Source: Flavivirga spongiicola
GTDB lineage: Bacteria > Bacteroidota > Bacteroidia > Flavobacteriales > Flavobacteriaceae
NCBI RefSeq assembly: GCF_030540825.1
Contig: NZ_JAUOEO010000001.1
Span: 2,887,001-2,951,000 of the forward strand
Reading direction: 5' to 3'
DNA length: 64,000 nt
Each line of letters starts with the position of its first letter. The first letter of the stretch is position 1. Below, in pieces: positions 24,484 to 32,498 of this stretch. Made by a program: the position numbers and the translations under genes. The notes below the pieces were generated by a model. It saw nothing but the letters and a program-made list of their open reading frames with translations. It was not told where the DNA came from and did no database searches.

Positions 24484-25425
24484 ATGAAAAACTACACCTC
24501 CATACACGATATAGATAACTTGCAATCATGGATTGAGGAAGCTAAAGCCTTAAAACAAGATCCTTTAATGCATATGAGCCTGGGAAAAGATAAAACCATT
24601 GGGTTATTATTCTTTAACTCTAGTTTACGTACCCGTTTAAGTACACAAAAAGCAGCGTTAAATTTAGGGATGAACCCCATCGTTATGAATGTGTCTGGAG
24701 ATGCCTGGGGTATAGAATTTGGAGATGGTACTGTTATGGACGGTCATACCGCAGAACATATAAAAGAAGCGGCAGCTGTCGTGTCGCAGTATTGTGATAT
24801 TATTGCAGTAAGAGCATTTCCTACATTGACGGATAAGGCAAAAGATGAAAGCGAGCAGGTTTTAAAATCGTTTGTTAAATATGCGTCTGTTCCTATTGTA
24901 AATATGGAGAGTGCCACCGGACACCCATTACAAGGATTAACGGATGCACTAACGATTTCAGAACATGCAAAAGTTGCAAAACCAAAAGTCGTGTTAAGTT
25001 GGGCACCACACGTAAAAACCTTACCACATGCCGTGGCAAATAGTTTTGTCCAAGCCATGCAAAAAATGGATGTCGAGTTTGTAATTACGCACCCTGAAGG
25101 CTACGATTTAAATCCTGAAATTACGGGAGATACGCCAATAATTTACAGTCAGGAAGAAGCTTTTGCGAATGCTGATTTTGTATATACTAAAAACTGGAGC
25201 TCTTATTCAAATTATGGAAAAATTTTAAGTAAAGACCCTAATTGGATGATTACCAAAGAAAAGTTAGGTGATGCTAAATTTATGCACTGCTTGCCGGTAA
25301 GACGAAATGTAGTCGTAGAAGATGCTGTTTTAGATAGTGAGAGCTCGTTGGTTATTCAGCAAGCTAATAATAGAACCTACGCAGCACAATTGGTATTGAA
25401 AAAAATATTAGAAAGTAATAAATAA
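24484..25425 (+). CDS. N-acyl-L-ornithine carbamoyltransferase (succinyl or acetyl)
   Basis: The 313-residue protein is the special Bacteroidota/Xanthomonas carbamoyltransferase that acts on N-acylated ornithine, not free ornithine. Carbamoyl-phosphate motif S-S-L-R-T-R is at residues 46-51; H-P-L-Q-G-L-T-D and M-H-C-L-P-V-R-R-N are conserved. The segment V-M-D-G-H-T-A-E-H places Ala at residue 90, the position that is Pro in the Bacteroides fragilis succinylornithine enzyme and Glu in the Xanthomonas acetylornithine enzyme. A small residue there favours the succinyl substrate, but this is inference. It is followed by argB, argE and argH, as expected for a pathway deacylating after carbamoylation. 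Confidence 0.93.
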   Translation: MKNYTSIHDIDNLQSWIEEAKALKQDPLMHMSLGKDKTIGLLFFNSSLRTRLSTQKAALNLGMNPIVMNVSGDAWGIEFGDGTVMDGHTAEHIKEAAAVVSQYCDIIAVRAFPTLTDKAKDESEQVLKSFVKYASVPIVNMESATGHPLQGLTDALTISEHAKVAKPKVVLSWAPHVKTLPHAVANSFVQAMQKMDVEFVITHPEGYDLNPEITGDTPIIYSQEEAFANADFVYTKNWSSYSNYGKILSKDPNWMITKEKLGDAKFMHCLPVRRNVVVEDAVLDSESSLVIQQANNRTYAAQLVLKKILESNK

Positions 25426-25496
25426 AAAATGAACGTCATTACAAAAGAGGAACGATTTAAGCAATCTTTTCACACTTAAACTAATACAAAATATTC

Positions 25497-25529
25497 AGAC
25501 CTGTCAGGTTTTTAAAACCTGACAGGTCT
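25497..25529. repeat. 33-nt perfect palindrome, family B (second copy)
   Basis: AGACCTGTCAGG / CCTGACAGGTCT arms around TTTTTAAAA, 12 bases before the argB start. It differs from the copy at 24432-24464 by paired changes only. Just upstream (25437-25472) is a fragment of the GTCATT...GAGGAACGA repeat type. Confidence 0.7.
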
Positions 25530-25541
25530 ATAGATATACGC

Positions 25542-26318
25542 ATGGAAAAACTATCGATAGTAAAAATAGGAGGAAACATTATTGAGGACGCTTCAGCATT
25601 ACAGGCGTTTTTAAAACTGTTTTCAAATCTGGAAGGAAAGAAAATTTTGGTACATGGCGGTGGCAAACGCGCTACATCCATGGCATCTAAATTAGGAATT
25701 GAATCTAAAATGATAAACGGCAGACGCATTACCGATGCCGAAACTTTAGAAGTGATCACCATGGTTTATGGTGGACTGGTTAACAAGAATATTGTTGCCA
25801 AATTGCAAGCGTTAAATACCAACGCGATTGGTTTAACAGGTGCCGATATTAATAGTATTGCATCAGATAAAAGACCTGTGAAAGATGTCGATTTTGGTTT
25901 TGTTGGTGATGTTAAACAAGTAGCTCACGAATCTATAGATAAATTAATCCAAGCTAATTTTACGCCTGTTTTTTGTGCCATTACACATGATGGCAATGGG
26001 CAATTATTAAACACGAATGCAGATACTATTGCATCCCAGGTAGCAGTAGGGATGAGCCATTTATATGAAACATCTATTTACTATTGTTTTGAATTGAATG
26101 GTGTTTTAGAAGATATAAATGATAAGAATTCGGTAGTAAAACATATCGACTCAAAGACTTATAAAACGTTATTAGAAAAAGGCATCATAGCCGACGGTAT
26201 GCTGCCAAAGCTAGAAAATTGTTTCGATGCATTAAATAATGGAGTCAACACAATTAATATGGGAAATACATCCATGTTAACCCAGGAAAATGATAATTTT
26301 ACAACCATAACCTTATAA
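25542..26318 (+). CDS. argB: N-acylglutamate kinase
   Basis: The 258-residue amino acid kinase has V-K-I-G-G-N-I-I (about 7-14), V-H-G-G-G-K-R-A, the glutamate site N-G-R-R-I-T-D-A-E-T-L-E and I-N-T-N-A-D-T-type L-L-N-T-N-A-D-T-I-A. It phosphorylates N-acetyl- or N-succinylglutamate. It lacks the N-terminal helix found in arginine-inhibited hexameric kinases, so direct feedback inhibition by arginine is less likely, which fits with transcriptional control by a leader. argE starts one base after its stop. Confidence 0.94.
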   Translation: MEKLSIVKIGGNIIEDASALQAFLKLFSNLEGKKILVHGGGKRATSMASKLGIESKMINGRRITDAETLEVITMVYGGLVNKNIVAKLQALNTNAIGLTGADINSIASDKRPVKDVDFGFVGDVKQVAHESIDKLIQANFTPVFCAITHDGNGQLLNTNADTIASQVAVGMSHLYETSIYYCFELNGVLEDINDKNSVVKHIDSKTYKTLLEKGIIADGMLPKLENCFDALNNGVNTINMGNTSMLTQENDNFTTITL

Positions 26319-26319
26319 C

Positions 26320-27387
26320 ATGACGCAACAGAAATTAACAAACGATGCCATATTACTTTTAAAAAAGTTGATAGAGACCCAGTCATTTTCTTCAGAAGAA
26401 GACCAAACGGCATTACATATAGAAGATTGGTTTAAACGTTATGAAGTTGATTATAAAAGAACACAAAATAACGTTTGGGCTATTAATAAGTATTTTGATG
26501 AAAGTAAGCCAACGCTTTTGCTAAACTCCCATCACGATACCGTAAAACCCAATAGCGCCTATACCAAAGATCCATTTAAGGCCATTGTTGAAGATGGTAA
26601 GTTATATGGTTTGGGAAGTAATGATGCGGGTGGATGCCTAGTATCATTAATAGCTACATTTACTCATTTTTATACTCAGAAGGATTTAAAATATAATCTC
26701 GTAATTGTTGCTTCCGCAGAAGAAGAAAGCAGTGGGCCAAACGGATTAAATAGTATGTTGGCAGTTATTCCAAAAGTAGATGTAGCCATCGTAGGTGAAC
26801 CTACCCTTATGAATTTAGCAGTAGCCGAAAAAGGCTTAGTTGTTTTCGATGCTGTAGTTTCAGGAACACCAAGTCATGCAGCACACCCTAACGATGATAA
26901 TGTACTATATAATGCCATTGAGGTATTACAATGGTTTAAAGATTTTAAGTTTGAAAAAGGCTCTGAAGCATTAGGAGATGTAAAATTAACAGTCACACAA
27001 ATTAATGCCGGAAAGCAGCATAATGCCGTTCCGGCGCACCTAGATTTAGTTATTGATGTGCGTGTAAATGATGCTTATAGCAATTCAGAAATTGCAGACA
27101 TATTACAAGAACAGTCGCCATGTACAAGCATGACACCTCGTAGTTTGCGTTTAAACTCGTCAAGTATTCCTGTAGATCACGATTTAGTTAAAGCAGGCAT
27201 TGCCATTGGCAGAACGACCTATGGCTCGCCAACTTTATCAGATCAGGCAGTATTATCATGTCCGTCTTTAAAATTAGGGCCAGGAGATAGCACACGTTCG
27301 CATTCGGCAGATGAATTTATTTATGTGAATGAAATAGAAGAAGGGATACAGATTTATATTGAATTGTTGAATCGTGTCATTGTTTAA
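26320..27387 (+). CDS. argE: N-acylcitrulline/N-acylornithine deacylase (M20 family)
   Basis: The 355-residue M20 metallopeptidase has the first metal motif S-H-H-D-T-V (His71-Asp73), the bridging Asp in L-G-S-N-D-A-G-G, the catalytic E-E-E-S-S-G-P and V-G-E-P-T. The dimerisation 'lid' follows at about 170-270. In this cluster carbamoylation precedes deacylation, so the likely substrate is N-acylcitrulline rather than N-acylornithine. The last nine codons (E-L-L-N-R-V-I-V) are duplicated 236 bases downstream at 27595-27623. Confidence 0.9.
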   Translation: MTQQKLTNDAILLLKKLIETQSFSSEEDQTALHIEDWFKRYEVDYKRTQNNVWAINKYFDESKPTLLLNSHHDTVKPNSAYTKDPFKAIVEDGKLYGLGSNDAGGCLVSLIATFTHFYTQKDLKYNLVIVASAEEESSGPNGLNSMLAVIPKVDVAIVGEPTLMNLAVAEKGLVVFDAVVSGTPSHAAHPNDDNVLYNAIEVLQWFKDFKFEKGSEALGDVKLTVTQINAGKQHNAVPAHLDLVIDVRVNDAYSNSEIADILQEQSPCTSMTPRSLRLNSSSIPVDHDLVKAGIAIGRTTYGSPTLSDQAVLSCPSLKLGPGDSTRSHSADEFIYVNEIEEGIQIYIELLNRVIV

Positions 27388-27623
27388 CGTCATAACGAGG
27401 AACGGAGTGACGTGGTTATCTCATGATTGGAACTGAAAATAAACGAATAGAATAAGATTAAAGGAAGTATTATAAAAAAGAATCAAAAATATAGAACCAA
27501 GAAACAAGACATAAATGTAGTTTGTTAAGCGTCTTTGTTCTAAAAGCGAAGCGGTCTATCATCTTGGTTCTAAATTTAAAGAATTAAGATTTTGTTGAAT
27601 TGTTGAATCGTGTGATCGTTTAA
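27359..27623. repeat. Direct repeat of the argE 3' end bracketing a repeat-filled gap
   Basis: The 29 bases 27359-27387 (end of argE including TAA) recur at 27595-27623 with two differences, both compatible with the same codons' reading (E-L-L-N-R-V-I-V-stop). The 207 bases between hold a GTCATA...GAGGAACGGAGTGACG repeat (27388 onward) and a family-C element (27492-27572). The rest of the gap to argH has another GTCACCCTGAG repeat (27641 onward) and a family-A copy (27712-27735); no gene is seen in 27388-27751. Confidence 0.8.
27492..27572. repeat. Inverted-repeat element, family C
   Basis: TAGAACCAAGA (27492-27502) and TCTTGGTTCTA (27562-27572) are perfect inverted arms. The right half, GTTCTAAAAGCGAAGCGGTC and onward, matches 51325-51371 with few differences (GTTCTAGAAGCGTAGCGGTC), so it is a dispersed element. 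Confidence 0.6.
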
Positions 27624-27711
27624 GATAAATAAGAAACGTATTGTCACCCTGAGCACAGTCGAAGGGTCTCAAGCGTCGTAGAAAGTATTAAGATATTAGT
27701 TAAGTATAAAA

Positions 27712-27735
27712 AGATTCCCGTCTTCACGGGAATGA
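27712..27735 (+). repeat. 23-bp palindromic repeat, family A
   Basis: Hairpin TTCCCGT-CTTC-ACGGGAA, 16 bases before the argH start. Stem differs from other family-A copies by paired changes. Confidence 0.6.
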
Positions 27736-27751
27736 CAAAAAAGTATAGAAG

Positions 27752-29026
27752 ATGAAACTCTGGGACAAAGGCATATCAATTGATAAAAAAATAGAACAAT
27801 TTACTGTTGGAAATGATAGGGAAATAGATATTCATATTGCGAAGTATGATGTAATAGCATCCAAAGCACATGCTAAAATGCTTCAAAAAATTGGTATTAT
27901 AACCGTTGAAGAATTGGTTGAATTGTTAGGTGGGTTAAAAATTTTGGAAAATCAGATTGAAAATGGCACGTTTGTTATTGAGCCTCAGTTTGAAGATGTA
28001 CATTCCAAAATAGAATTCGAACTCACTAAATCTTTGGGGGAAGTTGGTAAAAAAATCCATACAGCACGTTCTAGAAACGATCAGGTTTTAGTGGCTCTAC
28101 AATTGTATTATAAAGAGAATTTAGGTCTTGTAAAAGAAAAAACAAAAACCTTCTTTGATACACTTCTTGAATTAGCTGAAACTTATAAAGATAAAGTGTT
28201 ACCTGGGTATACGCATTTACAAGTAGCAATGCCATCATCTTTCGGATTATGGTTTTCTGCCTATGCTGAGTTAATGATAGACGATGTATATTTACTAAAT
28301 GCTGCCATTCAAACGGTAGATCAGAATCCGCTGGGATCTGCGGCGGGTTATGGAAGTTCGTTCCCTATAGATAGAGAATTAACCACAAAAGAAATGGCGT
28401 TTTCTACTTTAAAATATAATGTAGTAGCCGCACAAATGAGCCGAGGAAAAAGTGAGCGAACGATAGCTTCAAGTTTAGGGAGTTTATGTAATACGATGTC
28501 TCGTTTTGCTATGGATGTCTGTTTGTATATGAGTCAGAATTTTGGATTTATTTCCTTCCCAGATGAATTAACTACGGGGAGTAGCATTATGCCACATAAA
28601 AAGAACCCGGATGTATTTGAATTGATTCGAGGGAAGTGCAATAAAATACAAGCTTTACAGAGTGAAATGATTTTAATAACCAATAATTTACCAAGTGGTT
28701 ACCATAGAGATTTTCAGTTATTAAAAGAAAACATTATTGCTGCTTTTGAAGAAGTAAAAGATATTCTGGATATTTTTAATTATTCCATTCAGCAAATTAT
28801 AGTTAAGGATGTTGATATCCATAGTGATTTATACAAATACTTATTTACAGTAGATAATATAAATACACTTGTTGTGGAAGGACAAAGCTTTAGAGAAGCT
28901 TATCAGAAAATTGGAGGACAGGTTCAAGATGGTACGTATGTTCCTGATACCTCTAAGCACCATACACATGTAGGAAGTATTCATAATTTGAGTTTAGATA
29001 AAATACGTGAAAAATTTCCTGAATAA
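27752..29026 (+). CDS. argH: Argininosuccinate lyase
   Basis: The 424-residue protein has the superfamily signature G-S-S-I-M-P-H-K-K-N-P (about 275-285) and the N-terminal S-R-N-D-Q-V-loop (A-R-S-R-N-D-Q, near 108). It splits argininosuccinate into arginine and fumarate, the last step. Length is slightly under the usual 450-460 and the C-terminal region is short, as in other Bacteroidota. The final 25 codons recur in degraded form at 30228-30302, beyond the next gene. Confidence 0.94.
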   Translation: MKLWDKGISIDKKIEQFTVGNDREIDIHIAKYDVIASKAHAKMLQKIGIITVEELVELLGGLKILENQIENGTFVIEPQFEDVHSKIEFELTKSLGEVGKKIHTARSRNDQVLVALQLYYKENLGLVKEKTKTFFDTLLELAETYKDKVLPGYTHLQVAMPSSFGLWFSAYAELMIDDVYLLNAAIQTVDQNPLGSAAGYGSSFPIDRELTTKEMAFSTLKYNVVAAQMSRGKSERTIASSLGSLCNTMSRFAMDVCLYMSQNFGFISFPDELTTGSSIMPHKKNPDVFELIRGKCNKIQALQSEMILITNNLPSGYHRDFQLLKENIIAAFEEVKDILDIFNYSIQQIIVKDVDIHSDLYKYLFTVDNINTLVVEGQSFREAYQKIGGQVQDGTYVPDTSKHHTHVGSIHNLSLDKIREKFPE

Positions 29027-29150
29027 TTGATTTTCAATACTGTAGAGTTATACAGCGATTTTTTTAATTTCAATTTCAGGGTTTTCTCAGATAGTAATGG
29101 CGTTGATAGATTTCATCAGCGTTAATAGTTACATTTAAGATATTTTAATT

Positions 29151-30062
29151 ATGAAAAAATATTTATTAACCTTTTATATGTCGTTAGCAATGTTTAATAG
29201 TTTTTCACAAATTGAAATTGTCAATTTATGGGACAAAGAAATCCCAAACAGTCAAGAAACTACTGAAGTTGAAAAGATTGAAAAGACCGATATAACGAGA
29301 ATATCTCTAGTAAAAATACCAACTTTAGAGATCTATTTGCCATCGAAAAAAAGCGCTACAGGCAAAGCTGTAATTATATGTCCGGGAGGTGGCTATGGTG
29401 TTTTATCTTATGATTGGGAGGGAACTGATGTTGCAAAATGGTTTAATAGTAAAGGTATTGCGGCATTTGTTTTAAAGAGTAGACTACCGCTTTCTAAGTC
29501 TATAATTGTTTCGCATGAAGCACCATTACAGGATGCTCAAAGAGCCATACGATGGGTTAGGCATAATGCAGAGACATATCAAGTAAACCCTGATCAAATA
29601 GGTGTTATAGGTTTTTCTGCTGGAGGGCATTTGGCAGCAACTTTGGGGGTTCGATATGATAAGTCCAATAACTTTAAAGAACAAGCTTTAGATACTATTT
29701 CTGCAAGACCCGATTTTACAGTTTTAGTTTATCCTGTGGTTACTATGATGGATGATTATACGCATAAAGGGTCTCAAAATAGTTTATTGGGAAAAAATGC
29801 AAGTGATGCCTTAAAAAAGGAATATTCTATGGAATTACATGTTACCGAAAACACGCCGCCTACTTTTATGGTGCATTCCGGAAATGATAAAGCAGTTCCT
29901 GTTGAGAATAGTTTACAATTATATAAAGCCCTTAATGATAAAGGTGTCAAGGTTGAAATGCATATTTATCCTCATGGTGGACATGGTTATGGGTTAGCTA
30001 TTGACAAAAGACATTTACAAACTTGGACAGATAGATTGTATGATTGGTTAGAGAGTTTGTAG
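29151..30062 (+). CDS. Secreted alpha/beta hydrolase (BD-FAE/acetyl xylan esterase-like)
   Basis: The 303-residue protein has a signal peptide (about 1-20, ending SFSQ) and an esterase domain: oxyanion motif C-P-G-G-G-Y-G, nucleophile elbow G-F-S-A-G-G-H, acid Asp in H-S-G-N-D-K-A-V-P, and base His in H-G-G-H-G-Y-G. This wording is that of carbohydrate esterases that remove acetyl or feruloyl groups from plant or algal glycans. It has no metabolic link to arginine. It is bracketed by the argH tail (28952-29026) and its degraded copy (30228-30302), which suggests arrival by recombination. Confidence 0.85.
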   Translation: MKKYLLTFYMSLAMFNSFSQIEIVNLWDKEIPNSQETTEVEKIEKTDITRISLVKIPTLEIYLPSKKSATGKAVIICPGGGYGVLSYDWEGTDVAKWFNSKGIAAFVLKSRLPLSKSIIVSHEAPLQDAQRAIRWVRHNAETYQVNPDQIGVIGFSAGGHLAATLGVRYDKSNNFKEQALDTISARPDFTVLVYPVVTMMDDYTHKGSQNSLLGKNASDALKKEYSMELHVTENTPPTFMVHSGNDKAVPVENSLQLYKALNDKGVKVEMHIYPHGGHGYGLAIDKRHLQTWTDRLYDWLESL

Positions 30063-30227
30063 TATAAAAATGGCTTGATTTCGCCAGAAAAAATAATAAT
30101 TCAGCTTAACTTTTAAAGTAAAATATTAAACTGCGAATAAAAACCAGCCTCTTTTGAGGTAGCAGCCAATAGTAAATTAAAAAGCACATTGTAAAAATGC
30201 ACTTTTCGTAAATCTCAATAATATATC

Positions 30228-30302
30228 TCTAAATATCATACACCTGTAGGGAGTATCCATAATTTATCTTTAAACAAAATACATTATAAATTTCCTAAAT
30301 AA
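30228..30302 (+). pseudogene. Degraded duplicate of the argH 3' end
   Basis: Twenty-four codons plus TAA read S-K-Y-H-T-P-V-G-S-I-H-N-L-S-L-N-K-I then K-F-P-K, against S-K-H-H-T-H-V-G-S-I-H-N-L-S-L-D-K-I then K-F-P-E at the end of argH. Length is the same (75 bases) and both end in TAA. No start codon or further argH sequence precedes it. Directly upstream (30179-30224) is a degraded copy of the hairpin plus CGTAAATC(T/C)CAATAAT found after the second esterase at 31267-31313. Confidence 0.8.
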
Positions 30303-30369
30303 ATTATAATTGGAGTAAATATTGAGTAATTTAGAACCTAAATTCAGTAAACGAAAAAATAGGTTTAAA

Positions 30370-31236
30370 ATGAAAAAAGTGTTGGCATTCCTTAGCTTTT
30401 GTGTAATGTTTTCTTCTGCGAGCTTTGCACAAACAGGAAAAGTATTTGATGAATTATCGCATCCAAGTAAAATTTTAAAAGGAGATAGAAACTTTGCTAT
30501 TTATTTACCACCGGATTATGAAGTGTCTCAAAGAAGCTATCCTGTTTTATATTTATTACATGGTGCTACCGATAACCAAACAGGTTGGATACAGTTTGGA
30601 GAAGTACTACATATTACAGACAAGGCTATAAAAGAAGGGAAAGCAACATCCATGATAATTGTAATGCCAGATGCAGATACAAAAAGAATGGGTTATTTTA
30701 ATGACATAAGAGGCGATTGGAGTTATGAAGATTATTTTTTTGAAGAGCTTATGCCTTATGTAGAAACCACCTATCGTATAAAAAGTGAAAAGCAATATAG
30801 AGCAGTAGCAGGGCTGTCTATGGGAGGAGGAGGTTCTTTTATGTATGCCTTACACCACCCAGAATTATTCTCATCGGCATGTCCATTAAGTGCTTATGTC
30901 GGTCCTAAATCTGTTGAAGAAGTGAAAAATATGGCAAAGCAGTATTATAATCTGGAAATCAATGATGAAGATGCCGAAAAATATCTATCAAGATACAGTG
31001 CATTACCGCTTATAGAGTCCATGACCAAAGAACAAATTGAATCTGTAAAATGGTATATCGATTGTGGGGATGATGATTTTCTTTATGAAGGAAATAGTCT
31101 GGTACATATTGCGCTTCGTAAAAAAGAAGTAAAGCATGAGTTTAGAATTAGAGATGGCGGACATTCATGGACGTATTGGAGAGAATCACTCCCTGAGGTT
31201 TTGGAATTTGTATCGAATGTATTTCACCGAAAATAG
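30370..31236 (+). CDS. Secreted esterase, esterase D/tributyrin-type
   Basis: I start at the ATG at 30370 (M-K-K-V-L-A-F), which gives a proper signal peptide ending S-F-A-Q; the frame is open back to a TTG at 30322 but those residues are charged. The 288-residue protein has Y-L-L-H-G-A-T-D-N, W-S-Y-E-D-Y-F-F-E-E-L, nucleophile elbow A-G-L-S-M-G-G-G and the final D-G-G-H-S-W-T-Y-W with the catalytic His. This is the esterase D/feruloyl esterase (putative esterase) family, distinct from the neighbour at 29151. Likely a carbohydrate esterase. Confidence 0.87.
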   Translation: MKKVLAFLSFCVMFSSASFAQTGKVFDELSHPSKILKGDRNFAIYLPPDYEVSQRSYPVLYLLHGATDNQTGWIQFGEVLHITDKAIKEGKATSMIIVMPDADTKRMGYFNDIRGDWSYEDYFFEELMPYVETTYRIKSEKQYRAVAGLSMGGGGSFMYALHHPELFSSACPLSAYVGPKSVEEVKNMAKQYYNLEINDEDAEKYLSRYSALPLIESMTKEQIESVKWYIDCGDDDFLYEGNSLVHIALRKKEVKHEFRIRDGGHSWTYWRESLPEVLEFVSNVFHRK

Positions 31237-31266
31237 GTGAGATATATTTATATGTTAACAAACATT

Positions 31267-31296
31267 AAAAAAGCACATCAGTTAGATGTGCTTTTT
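31267..31296 (+). terminator. Rho-independent terminator, usable in both directions
   Basis: A run of A, GCACATC, loop AGTTA, GATGTGC, then TTTTT. It follows the second esterase and also precedes the end of leuB on the other strand, so it can serve both convergent units. The flank CGTAAATCCCAATAAT is repeated near 30206. Confidence 0.85.
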
Positions 31297-31338
31297 CGTA
31301 AATCCCAATAATTTTAATTTGGTGACTAACTCAAATAA

Positions 31339-32457
31339 TCAAATGATTGTGGACTGTCCTAGATGTATGTTTGTAAAATTTAAATTAGTTTCTTCTGGAT
31401 TGTTTATAAAATCTTCTATAAAATCACCAACTTTAGTGGTGGTTATATGACCGTATTTTGTGTTTAAATCAGGTGTAGTTATATGAAGCTGTAACGATTT
31501 GTCGACACCTTCTCTAATTAAATCGGCTTCTTCATGTAATTCAAAATGATCCAATAACATAGCTGCCGATAAAATGGATGCAATTGGGTTTGCAATACCC
31601 TTATTGGCTGCTTTTGTATAAGCACCGTGTATGGGTTCGAACATAGCATGTTTGTCGCCAATGGATGCCGAAGCTAATAAACCTATAGAACCTACAATAA
31701 CACTGGCTTCTTCAGACAGAATATCCCCAAACATATTTTCTGTTAAAATAACATCAAACTGTCTCGGGTTAATGATAAGTTCCATAGCAGCGTTATCTAC
31801 ATATAGATAATTTAATTTTACATCGGAATACTGCGGAGCTAATTCTTGAACTACTTTACGCCATAGACGAGAACTTGCCAAAACATTAGCTTTATCTACC
31901 AATGTTAATTTACGTTTTCTAGATTGAGCAGCCTTAAATGCTAAATGAGCAATACGTTCTATTTCAAAACGTGTATATTTACAAACATCGGATGCTGTAT
32001 TACCATCTTCGCTTATCTTTTTTTCACCAAAATAAATACCACTTGTAAGTTCACGGTAAATAAGAATATCGGTATCCTTAATTTGTTTTTTCTTTAATGA
32101 AGATTTGTTTAGTAAATCTTCATAAGCTATAACCGGTCTTATATTAGTAAATAAATCCAGTACTTTACGAAGTCCTAAAAGACCTTGTTCTGGCCGGATT
32201 TCAGCATTAGGGTCTATATCGTATTTTGTATCACCAATAGCTCCAAACAAAACAGCATCTGCGTTTTCGCAAATGCTTATGGTTTCTTCTGGTAAAGGAT
32301 CTCCTGTTTTGTCTATTGCTGAAGCACCTACTAACCCGGTTTCGAAAGTAAATATATGGTTAAACTCCATAGCGATAGCTTTCAAAACTTTGACAGCTTG
32401 AACTATGACTTCTGGACCTATACCATCGCCTGGTAAAACGGCAATATTTAGTTTCAT
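31339..32457 (-). CDS. leuB: 3-isopropylmalate dehydrogenase
   Basis: I choose the ATG at 32457 (M-K-L-N-I-A-V-L-P-G-D-G-I-G) over 32478, since the first seven residues of the longer form are a Lys-rich run overlapping a repeat. The 372-residue enzyme has P-G-D-G-I-G-P-E-V, R-P-E-Q-G-L-L-G-L-R, R-E-L-T-S-G-I-Y-F-G and the metal-binding N-M-F-G-D-I-L-S-D-E-A variant L-S-E-E-A. It oxidises isopropylmalate in leucine synthesis. leuA is 41 bases upstream; leuC and leuD are not between them or elsewhere in the window. Confidence 0.94.
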   Translation of the reverse strand: MKLNIAVLPGDGIGPEVIVQAVKVLKAIAMEFNHIFTFETGLVGASAIDKTGDPLPEETISICENADAVLFGAIGDTKYDIDPNAEIRPEQGLLGLRKVLDLFTNIRPVIAYEDLLNKSSLKKKQIKDTDILIYRELTSGIYFGEKKISEDGNTASDVCKYTRFEIERIAHLAFKAAQSRKRKLTLVDKANVLASSRLWRKVVQELAPQYSDVKLNYLYVDNAAMELIINPRQFDVILTENMFGDILSEEASVIVGSIGLLASASIGDKHAMFEPIHGAYTKAANKGIANPIASILSAAMLLDHFELHEEADLIREGVDKSLQLHITTPDLNTKYGHITTTKVGDFIEDFINNPEETNLNFTNIHLGQSTII

Positions 32458-32474
32458 TTTATTTAACTTTTTTT

Positions 32475-32497
32475 TCATTCCGCAAAGGCGGAAATCT
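32475..32497 (-). repeat. 23-bp palindromic repeat, family A (reverse orientation)
   Basis: TCATTCCGCAAAGGCGGAAATCT-type hairpin in the leuA-leuB gap; the same family as the copies in the arginine cluster, with one extra loop change. Confidence 0.55.
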
Positions 32498-32498
32498 A

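Noticed and set aside
20334..27735. Repeats in the arginine cluster as a CRISPR array
   Set aside because: The repeats are palindromic units of different families at irregular spacing between genes, with no array of spacers and no cas genes.
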